Below the pieces are notes generated by a model. It ran no database searches. It saw nothing but the letters and a program-made list of their open reading frames with translations, and was not told the DNA's origin. A stretch of 64,000 nt of DNA from Telmatactis stephensoni (lineage: Eukaryota > Cnidaria > Anthozoa > Actiniaria > Isophelliidae), in the NCBI GenBank assembly GCA_029948255.1, contig JALIZF010001542.1, positions 62,001 to 126,000 of the forward strand. Reading direction: 5' to 3'. Position numbers and translations under genes: made by a program. Positions 44,821 through 56,800 of this stretch are shown here, piece after piece (positions within the stretch are counted from its first letter, which is position 1; each line of letters starts with the position of its first letter).

Positions 44821-47800
44821 ATGGCGGCGGCAAGAACATGTCAACATTTTCAGAAACTGTTAAAAAGTCTTTCTAAAAGGTAAGAAATTCTATCATTAGT
44901 GCAATTTTAACCCAATTTTCGAATAATAGATGAATTGTCTATAATAAAATATAATTTTTGAGGACTTTTTAACGTGATTTTCTGCTATATTTTTTCGAAG
45001 TGTCTCCGTGTCCGGCAGCCGGACAATGTTTTCGAAAAAACTCCGTGTCCGGCAGTCGAAATATTTTTAAAATTTATGACCAATCCGTGATTCTAATGAG
45101 TTAAAACCTTGCTATCTTTGTTGAGATTTCTAAAAGCTTTAAAAATACTGATATGATGTTCTTTTGGAATTATTTATCTGCGCTCGGCTCTCTATACCAA
45201 GACGTCGACACTTAGAAAATTTTCGAGTGTAACTTGACTGCCGGACAAGAAATTCAAAATACTCCGTGTCCGGCAGTCGATTTTTTTGCCGAAAACTACG
45301 TGAATTTAGTCCAATTGAACTTCATTCTCTTTGGTTGGATGCAAAAACACTTTTGAAGAACTAGTGCAGCAATTATTTGATTGAATACAGAATAGCGACT
45401 TGTAAGAGCCAGACTGCCGGACAAAGAAAACCAAAATACTCCGTGTCCGGCAGTCGATCTTTTTTCTTCAAAAACTCGAACAATCTCATAAATTTAGTCC
45501 ATTTATTTATTTATTTAGATGTTAAAATACTTCTCACTGGCTGTCAATGTATTTATTTGGCAGTTATTTGAATATTACTCAAATTAAGACTGCCGGACAA
45601 GAAAACCAAAATACTCCGTGACCGGCAGTCGATTTTTTCTTCCAGAATTTGCATGAATGCCGCAAATTCAGCCCGAAATCTTTTTTAAGATGTTATGATA
45701 CTTTTGCGCGCTAAAGATGTAGAACTATAAGAGTTTTTGAAGAAAAAAGATCGACTGCCGGACACGGAGTATTTTGGTTTTCTTTGTCCGGCAGTCTGGC
45801 TCTTACAAGTCGCTATTCTGTATTCAATCAAATAATTGCTGCACTAGTTCTTCAAAAGTGTTTTTGCATCCAACCAAAGAGAATGAAGTTCAATTGGACT
45901 AAATTCACGTAGTTTTCGGCAAAAAAATCGACTGCCGGACACGGAGTATTTTGAATTTCTTGTCCGGCAGTCAAGTTACACTCGAAAATTTTCTAAGTGT
46001 CGACGTCTTGGTATAGAGAGCCGAGCGCAAATAAATAATTCCAAAAGAACATCATATCAGTATTTTTAAAGCTTTTAGAAATCTCAACAAAGATAGCAAG
46101 GTTTTAACTCATTAGAATCACGGATTGGTCATAAATTTTAAAAATATTTCGACTGCCGGACACGGAGTTTTTTCGAAAACATTGTCCGGCTGCCGGACAC
46201 GGAGACACTTCGATATTTTTTGAAAGTTCGGCTGGTAGCTGTTCTATGATGATTGTAAGATCATTTTCCTCCGGGTCTCACCTGACCCAAGACTCAAACG
46301 CAATGCACATGAAAGAGAGTAAGTACTAAAGAAGTACATGCATATCACTAAACTTTTACAAAAATGTTTCAGCCTAACATTGCGTCGTAAAATGTCGACA
46401 ATTGTTGCTCTCTCTTAACTGTTCTCTGCATGCGGTTATTTCTTGCATCATTCAGTGGCTTCCCGCAGTCATTCTCTTTCTTAAACTGTATTTTTTTTTC
46501 TTTTATAGTCAAATATATCATGCGGACAATGGTTGGAGGACAGTCACCTTATTGGAGGTTAGCTGTGTATTTTATAAATATATATATCATATTAAAAGAA
46601 TGCTCAATCATGAAGGCTCCTTTCTCCATACAAAATTTGTGGTCATTTGTTGTTATATGTAATGTATAAAGAACGAGAGAGCGTGTTATATCGGTGGATA
46701 AAGATCCGAGCCGAAGGCGAGGATCTTTAGACCCGATATAACACGCTCTCGAGTTCTTTATATTACTTATCAAACGTCTAGTTGTCAATTATCATATTGG
46801 ACCAGAATTTTCCAAGTTTGACTACTTTTGGCTTAGAAAATCCAAGTTAAAGTTTATGCAAATGAACAAAAATCTTTATCCGATATAAAGATCTACGTTC
46901 CGGTAGTGATTTCCATTGTGTTTTCTAATGAATTATTAATGAGTTTGATAAGTAATGTATAAAGAACGAGAGAGCGTGTTATATCGGTGGATAAAGATCC
47001 GAGCCGAAGGCGAGGATCTTTAGACCCGATATAACACGCTCTCGAGTTCTTTATATTACTTATCAAATGTCTAGTTGTCAATTATCATATTGGACCAGAA
47101 TTTTCCAAGTTTGACTACTTTTGGCTTAGAAAATCCAAGTTAAAGTTTATGCAAATGAACAAAAATCTTTATCCGATATAAAGATCTACGTTCCGGTAGT
47201 GATTTCCATTGTGTTTTCTAATGAATTATTAATGAGTTTGATAAATTTTATATTAAGAATTTTTTTTCAATAACACACTCCTTAAAAAGCCCTTGGTACA
47301 TGAAGAAGGATGACTTTATCATGTACATCAGCATTGTTAAATCCTAAACTTGAGGCCACCCTTGAATTCTTCTGGATTTATTTGTCTTCGTTTGATTTTA
47401 TAATGTTTACCAGCTAAAAATTGACAGACTTTGCGAGTGGTTTTTGTATGACTGTGAAAACACCATAGTCACAGGCTGGTGAGCATAGTACAGCGGGAAT
47501 TTTGAATCTTTTATAGACAATGCAATCAAAGCACAACGCCGTTGACTTGTCACACTCATGCAAAAACTGTTTTAAGTGCAACACAAGAATATGAGAAAAA
47601 TTAGTTACACATAATTTACTGTGTACGGTAAGGCCCAAGACAATATCATTACTCTGTTAAGACACCATTTCAATCCTCAAATCTTCCTCAAACTGAGGCC
47701 AGGTTGTTTGAAATAGGGTTAAAATTAACCAGAGGGGTGTCAAATGGTAAAATCTGAGACTTGCTGAGACGGCGAGACCCTTGTTTGAAAATCTGATGCT

Positions 47801-50800
47801 TTTCTAAAATCGGAGACCGAGACTGAGTGCTGAGAAAACTGAGCCTTAGAAATGCTGAAGCATCCGAATCTGAGACACATTATTAACTAGAAATTCAGTT
47901 TTCAAATCACCCAACAGCATTGCAACACAAATTGCAGCCCAAATTGCACCATGTTATTAGTATAGGAAATAATATGGTTACGAGTGCAATTTAGAATAAA
48001 TTTGAACGAGTGAGTTTTCAAAGAGTTCAAAATTGTGCTCTTTGAAAACTCACGAGTCAAATTTATTCTAAATTGCACGAGTAAACCATATTATTTCCTT
48101 TTAATAATATGCATGCAAAAATTCACGCAAAATTTTCAAGTTTTCTCTAGCTTTTCAGTTGAAAAATCAGGTTAGCGCGCGCCCAGTGTTCAAAAGTGAC
48201 CTGACGATGTCGTCACCAAGCGCGCGCTCAAGGAAAAAATTCAAAACTTTTCACCCGAAACTTGGGCACTTTTTGATATTTTTCTTGCATATTTACGACA
48301 ATTTTGGAAACAAATCCCGCTAAAAGTGTTTTATAAATTGTTTCTTTGATGAATAAAGAGAAGAATTTGACGTTTTAGTGCATTTTCACTGTTTTCTGCC
48401 AAAAGAAATTTGCACTAAATTTCCTTTTTTTGGCACTAAATTTCCTTTTTTCTGCACTAAATTTCCTCGAAACAGCACATGACTGCTCTTAGCCAATCAG
48501 CATCGAGAAATTTTTGCATGTATATTATTAACTACAAAAACCATACCAAAATAGGAATTATGAGTAAAAAATGCACTGTGGCATTATGAATGATGAGCCG
48601 CATCATTGCAAGTGCTAATGCCCTCTCCAAAGAAAACAAATCCAAGACTTCGAGACCTTGCATCATGAAAAAACAAGACTCCGAGACAGGAAGAAACACA
48701 CAAAAATGAAAATTCATGACCCATCACAAAGGCTTCTGAGATTCTGAGATTGGATCAAAAGTTGCCGAGATCCACGATTTCCTAGGTACCTTTCACCACC
48801 CCTAACCAGGGAATAACAATATTGTTTTTGTTGTTGTTGTTTTTTTTTTTGGGGGGGGGGAGGGGGGTTGGATTAATGCTTGTACCTTTGCACAACTGGG
48901 CCCTGGGGAACATCAAAAGTTATTTTGAATATATTTTGTTAGCATGCATATAATATCAAATGTCAAAATATGTCATCTTTAAGCAAATGCCATCTGCTTT
49001 GATTTATAGTGGACAAACGACAAACAAGACTAATATACCAGATTTAGAACCAATAGAAAGTCAAGACAAGCTTCCTGGAAGAAGAATGAAAGACAGTTAT
49101 CAAGAAGCTATTATACCTGTTGGTTCTGACCTGAAGCTTAGAGAGAGATATTTGAATTTTTATCAGAAAATAAGGTGATTTGCTTGACTGCAATTTAACT
49201 AAATCTATAGCTGCATCCTAGGAGGAAGGATGTTTCTGCAGAGAGTTAATTGCTAATGAAGCTAAAATCAAAAGTCTTAAAAAAAGCTAATAATAAAGGT
49301 TTAAATGCAACCCCCCAAAAGGCCAACTGCCTACAGAGCAACCCCCAACAGCCTCATATTTTCCTTATAATAAAGGTAATATCAAAGCTTTGGCTTCGTG
49401 AAATTTCCTACCCAAAATGTGTCAAAAAATTTCCCAAAATTTTATACCCCAAGAAAACTCAGATTGTGGAAATTTTCAACCCACAAAAGGCTAACACACT
49501 TATGATTGAGTACATTTACACTCCTCACCTCACAGACCACTTGCACTAACAGGTCATGTGACCCTATCGATGTGCTCTTTCCATTTCTGGCATTCATTTT
49601 GATGGTGCTGCTTGATTCAGGGAGATAGGGTCATGTGACCTGTTAGTGCATTAGTGGTCTGTTAGGTCATTCTACAGAATCTGAACCACTCTATGAAAAA
49701 GTGACAATGACAGCCCAGTGATACTTGGATGAAAATCGATGCAAATTGGAAACTGATTATTTCTATCTGAAGATGAATGTAGTTAAATAACTAGCCACCC
49801 TTTGCTCCAAAATCTACATTTCAAGCTTATTTTCAAAGAGAAATGTTGATATAAAGTCTAATTTAAGAACAATAGGGTTGAGTAAATGACGTCATTTACT
49901 CACAACTTAAATGCTAAAATACTTGACATATTTCTATTTGTCTCATTTGAATGTAAAGAAAATGTTGCTTTAATTTGGTGATTATTGGGGGTTGTACAGA
50001 TAGGTTTTACTAAGTTTCAAGTCATTTTCAATTTTAATTTATTTTCATCCAAGTACCCCTTTAAGAAAGTATCCCTTATCAATGTTTAAAACCTGTGTTT
50101 TGAATTTTGCTAAAAATGTATAAATTTGTTATTTCTTCTAAGGTTTGGAAAAATTCTTGAAAACCTGGATATTTTAGCTGGTAGGTGTCAGTGATGACTT
50201 TCATAATTATTGTTTGCATATGATCTGTTTTGTTAATACTACATTTTGAGGAAAAATCACTTAACACATATAAATAGGTATGATGAAGTGGTCTCTTTAA
50301 GATCTCTGAATAAAAGTGATTCTACATTCATTTGATTTTTTAAGCTGGATTTGGAAATCTGCAAGAAGAGCCTGGACTGCCTATGTCCAAATCAACTATG
50401 GCAAGCAGATAACCTTGCCCTTTTATATGGGTATATCTCATATATTCGCAAGAATGACTAATTTACTGTATTGTAGTTTTTGTTGATATTTACTGTATAT
50501 TAATGTTGAATGTTCAGGTTGGATAGGATACCTCCATGTTCATGGTGGACGTGAAAACCTACACAGCACCTCGCCACACACAATTGTAACAGCATTAGTG
50601 GATAGAATTGGTACTGGCTATACTTTAGACAACCCTAAATTTCTTAATTATGCCAAATTGATTTTAGTTGACCAATAAAACAGTTTTTTCTGTGCTCCAT
50701 TCAGTAATAATATAGCACACAGGAATTGGCGAGAGCATGAAAGAAGTGATGGCAGAGCATGAGCCATGGGCAAGTGGTCTCCATACTTCTACAGTGCTCT

Positions 50801-53800
50801 TGTCACTTCCTTAGTGCTGTATTACTGAATGGAGCAATAAAAAAGCTGTTCTGTTGGTTCTACTGTATATTTGCTAAATTGACAAGTAAATATTCAAGGA
50901 AAAACAAGTTGGTCAAGAGTGTGCTACTGACATCAGAACTGGGTTCCACTCAGTAATAAAGCACAGCTTCTGACCAACCACACTGCAGACTGTGTACATG
51001 CCATTTTAAATATATCATTTGATAGATTTAGCAAACAACTTAAAAGGCATTAAAAGTGAATGGTACCTTGCAGTGAAAATTAATTATGGATTATGGATTT
51101 TTTATATGTTGATAATGAGATAAGGACACAAGATCATGAAAGTTAGAAGCAGGGATGCTATACTTCATAATTTTTAGCAATTAAGTTATCTGGTAAATTT
51201 TATAAATGGTTCCTAGAATTTTTGTTTTCTTTACAGATCTTTATACACCAGTCTATCCAAATTATGATATCAAACTAAGTGGTAAGGATGTTTTCTTTTT
51301 TATAATATCAAAACAAAAAATGAATATGTATTTTATCATGGAAACAGAAACTATTATCACTGACTGATTTCTCTGGTTGGCTGAATTAAATTAATTACAA
51401 CTGATTCTAAAAAACATGTCACCACATATTTTTCGACATTGTAGTTTGCATGAGAGTCAGATGTCACTTTATATGACTTGGGAGTAACTAAATGATTGAC
51501 TGACTGACTGAATGACTGACTGACTGACTGACTGACTGACTGACTGACTGACAGACTGATGACTGACTGACTGACTGACTGACTGACTGACTGACAGACT
51601 GATGACTGACTGACTGACTGACTGACTGACTGACTGATGACTGACTGACTGACTGACTGACTGACTGACTGACTGACTGACTGACTGACTGACTGACTGA
51701 CTGATGACTGACAGACTGACTGACTGACTGACTGACTGACTGACTGACTGACTGACTGGACTGACTGACTGACTGACTGACTGACTGACTGACTGACTGA
51801 CTGACTGACTGACTGACTGACTGACTGACTGACTGACTGACTGACTGACTGACTGACTGACTGACTGACTGACTGACTGACTGACTGACTGACTGACTGA
51901 CTGACTGACTGACTGACTGACTGACTGACTGACTGACTGACAGACTGATGACTGACAGACTGATGACTGACTGACTGACAGACTGATGACTGACAGACTG
52001 ATGACTGGCTGACTGAATGACTGACTGACTGATTGATTGACTGACTGACTGACTGATGACTGACTGACTGACTGACTAACTGACTGATTGATTGATTGAT
52101 GAGTGGATGGATGGACAGATGCATGACACATACATGCATGGACTTGAGGTCTGTCTGATGGATTTGATGGATGGGTTAAGACAAATAGCACATGGATGGA
52201 GACTGGTTGACTTGCTTGTTTACTGACTGACCAAATTCAATCATCACTGAAGAAGTACACTTGATGGATTTTGTACATACTAATGTATCAATTAATCAGA
52301 CAATCAATTTATTTAGCCACAGGATGTGGGCTGGTTAAGGCCTTTATAATAGTGCCTAGAGGCAACTCATGTATCGTGCTGGAAATTACAACATGAAAGA
52401 AAATGCTTGGCATGTAGTAAAAAATTTTTTGTACAAAAGTAATTCTTGACACATAATATAACCTAATTATTTGTTATATCAGGCAACGTCACATGGGTTG
52501 GCAAAAGCTCAATGGAAATCACTATGGATCTAGGCCAGGTGAGAGCATATTAAATAGAACTGAGACAAGGAACATGTAATTAATTAGCAAAGTAGATTTT
52601 ATAGGAATGAAAATGGCATGGCTACAGCAGGAATTTTAAATGTTTTTAAAGACAATGCAACACTGACATGGTCACGGCAAAGCGTGGTCCGTTTCACACT
52701 GATATGAAAACTGCTCTCTGAGTGTGAAATGGACTGTGCCATGTCAGTGTCATACTCTATAAAAACACTTGAAATTCCTGCTATAACCGTGCCGTGACCG
52801 TGCTGTGCCATTTTCACAGTCATACAAAATCTACTGTGTGGTTGGTAAGTGGTGAATTAGTGATAAGTATATAAGGTAATTAATAGTAAATACATTGTTA
52901 ATGTAACTGTGATAAGTGATCAGTAAACTGAAATTTTGAGTAAAAATACTCCCACCTGCAAAGCTCTAACATTGGCAGTATGTAATGGGATATCAGCACA
53001 AAGAAAGATGTCAAAATCTTGTCAAAACTTTGATTCAAGTGGCCACAGATCCATGTGCAGTATAGTATAATAACTCCCAGTGCTTGTACAATCTTATTTT
53101 TTGATGGAGTTTAAATTGCATTTAATCATCAGAGGCTTCATTAATAGGCAGTTACCGGTGGTTTATCGCCGTCTTATTTGCCATTCACTGCCGGCTATTT
53201 TTTTCAATATTTTTATTAATGGTAGGACATCTGTATTTCAGACCGTCGCCTATCTTTTATAGTAGTGGAGACACCTGCTATTGCTAATGTTAATGAAACC
53301 CCTGAATCATTGATGCTAAAATATTGGAGTCATTCTTTGAACTCTTTACAGATTATTGACAACTCATACCAACATGTTCTTGATGCTAGATTTTTGATGG
53401 TCTCCAGGGATGTAAAAAGAGAGAGGTAAATTGATATTTCCTGATTATCAAATGGCTCATTGTTTATTGTTTCACTTAATTTCTCTACGTGAAGTCTGAT
53501 TGACGTACTTCACAAAATAGAATATTTACCAGTGTGAGCTAATAAGAAATGCTTCTTACTATCATCATTTCAGGGCTGCTATTGTTAATCCTCTCATATT
53601 AGAGACAGAAGAAGAAAAACAGATATTCCAGAGAGGAGAAGGTAAAGTGGAACCTCCAGTAGGCAGACCTGGTCTTTACATGGGATACACATTTAATCAA
53701 GTACATGTACAGTTTACAATTTATGATTCAATGAAGTAGAATTTGCTTAGCTTTTTAAACGATTCTAATCATTTTAAAAATTCCCTTCTTTATTTGACAG

Positions 53801-56800
53801 AAAACCGTGCAAAGAGCCTTGAAAGCTGGCACATGGGATTGACTAAAGCTGCTCCTACAGCTGAGGAAAGTCAAATAATACATAATCTAATGCTGCAGAC
53901 TGGCTTATTGTAAGTAGTGGTAACTCAGTCACAGACTGTTAATGGTCCCTCTTTCTGAAAGGTTTTGTGTCCTTCAGGGGTGGATTTACAGGATGCAGAA
54001 GGGGTGCGCACTCCTCTCTCGAGATAACTTTAGGTCCTTTTCTTCTTGATACTTGTCCAAAATATTCTCTGGATCCCCTAGAGAGTTCTGATTTCTTTAA
54101 CACTTCACCCTCCTCCTGAAGGATAATTGTGGATCTGTTCTAATTAATTAAGACCATTTCACCGGTTCTTATTGTTCAACCCCAGTCTCAACAGTGTGTC
54201 TTCTTGTGTATATTCTTTAGAAATTGACTACAGCCCATGGTAATGTAAAGAATTCACACATCAACAAACAATTGAAACACTTTAGAATTCCACCGGCTTT
54301 AGTCCATTTCTAAAGAATATAATATACGGTGTTGAGGCTGAGGTTGAACAACGAGAACCGTGAAATGGTCTATAATGTTTTCCATATATGACACATCCAT
54401 ATTGTTCCATCAAATATATTATCTTGTAGTGATACAAGTGTAAAGAAAGGACCTTCTAAGATGGCCAACACTGTCTTCATGGAAGACACAGAATTGAGTT
54501 CTGTACATTTCTGTAACCCTCAGGTAAGAAATGTCATTGTTTAATTGGTGATTTTTGAATTGACTAAACAAATAAGAATAACATGAGTACATAAGAGAAG
54601 ATTGAGTCAGTTTAAAGAAAGCAAGATGGAAGGAAGGGAGGGAGAGAGGGGGCATAAAGGAGGGAGGATGGAAGGAACGAGGGAAGGGAAGGAGAGAGGT
54701 AAGGGAGGAATGAAGGAAGGGAGGAAAGGCGAGAGGGAAGGAGGGAGGGAAGGAGAGAAATAAGAAAGGAGGGAATGAAGGGAGGACGAAGGAAGGATAG
54801 TAGGACGAAAGGAAGTCATTAGGGATGAAAAGAGAAAGTGAATGGAAAAAATGAATGAAAGATAAAGTAAAGTCGCTAACTTGCTAGTCGGCCAGTCAGC
54901 AAAGCAAGGCAAACATAGACATCACAGGAAGCAAGCTAAGCAGGCTGATATCGTTGTATAAACAATCAAGCGTTATTGATTAAAAATTCAGATTCAGATA
55001 TCAACTCCTATGGGTTAAGGCGCTGTTGCACGGTACATTTTTACGCAACTTGTCTCGTAATGGCCTTGCAAATCTAGGTGTGCAAAACCATTGCGAGAAA
55101 ACGTTTTAGGCGTTGCGCCATGTAATATTACCCATTGGGAGACAAGTAACAACAGTGAACTGTAATATTGCACGTATCAAAAATTACATAGCCCTGATTT
55201 TCTTTTTTCTTTTTCTTTTCCTCTCCATGTAATGAGGATAAATTCTCTCTATATTTGTTTTGTTTTCTTTACTCAGCAACGAAACACTCACAACAAGGTT
55301 TTTGGTGGATATCTGCTTGATAAAGCGTTCAAATTATCCTGGTCCAATGCTTGTCTATTCAGGTGAGACATTACCGGCTTTATGTGAAAAATCCAAGTTC
55401 ACCTAAATACGCTAATTTCAAAAGGGACGACATGCTATCTTTTGAGACAGGGTAGTAAAGGGGGTGCCGATCACACATCAAGCAGCAAATTGTGACCCAA
55501 TCGCGCTGATACTTTTCATAAAATAGCAAATCACGCGCGCTGATTCATTCACGGACCACGCCCTATTTTTGGCCCAAGTCACGCGTCACGCAAAACCCCT
55601 TTGCTACCCTGTTGAGAGAGCTCATCGTATTCTAGCCTGCGTAGCTGGCGGTTTAGGGGTTGGGTAAGGGGCAGGGGAAAGGGGGGGGGGGGGGTACGCT
55701 GGCGATTTGGGGCATTGGGGAAGGGAAGGGGGAAAGGGGAAGAGAAACCGGTGGTTTCTCTCCTTATTTCCCCTCGCCCTTCCCCAATCCCCTAAACCGC
55801 CAGCTGTGCAGGCTATACCTATTCCAGAGCCTGGTACCGAGAGCATTTCTACGTCATTTCGTCTATCTTGCAAGTACGATATCTGTAATGTCTTTGGTTG
55901 TCCTGTTTGTCACGCCTACTTGGGTGTTGCGGGTTTAGTGTACCCGGTGACCTTGGACTTGGAAGTTCACCCACAACCCTGGAAAAGGGAGTGTGTTCCA
56001 ATGTTTACTTGGCCATATTCTCTTTTAGAACGTTGTAAAAACTTATATTTGTTAGAACTCTCATCGTAAACTTTATGTTTAGTGGGAGTCGACCAGTGTT
56101 CAGATCAATGGACGATGTGTGGTTTCGTAAAAGTGTTGAGATGGGTTCTATTTTAGAGTTCACTTCACAGGTACGTAAAAAGTATTGTGGTACTGTTTTC
56201 TAAATCATTTTACATTTTGTTTTGTTGTCTACTTATAAATTCTACATTTATACAGTATTTTCCTTTTTGTTATTATTAGATTGTTTATACTCCTCCACAA
56301 CCAACAAAGCGTTTTCAAGTCATGGTATGCTTGTTTTTTTCTTGACATTTTATTTATTGGCAAAAAATACTCAAAAAAATTAGCATTTGAAGTTGAAGTC
56401 GCGAAAACAGGTAAAATGCTGTCGTGGAATTGCCTTTTCACGTTGCGTTGTCAGGTGGTTGCTGTATCAATCTTCTGTTACATCTTGCTTCACGCTATGC
56501 AACATCATGTTATTACGCGTCACGCTATGCAGCATCACGTCATTACGTGTCACGCCATGCAGCATCACGCGTCACGCCATGCAGCATCGCGTCATTACTT
56601 CACATTGAGATGTCACTAAGTCACATTTGAAACAACAAATCGTCACATATCACACTGTCACGACAACTAAAAAGGCACCCCTCCCACCCCTCCCAGGCAA
56701 CTGACACTACACTATAATAGTGCGCTGCTCTGATTGTTTGAAATATATGATAAATATTATCTAAAACAAATATACTCCACTTTTCCGTGCGTCTGTACTC

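Noticed and set aside
51357..52191. Frames of 240-260 codons rich in Ser/Gln/Val
   Set aside because: Pure product of the gact tetranucleotide repeat.
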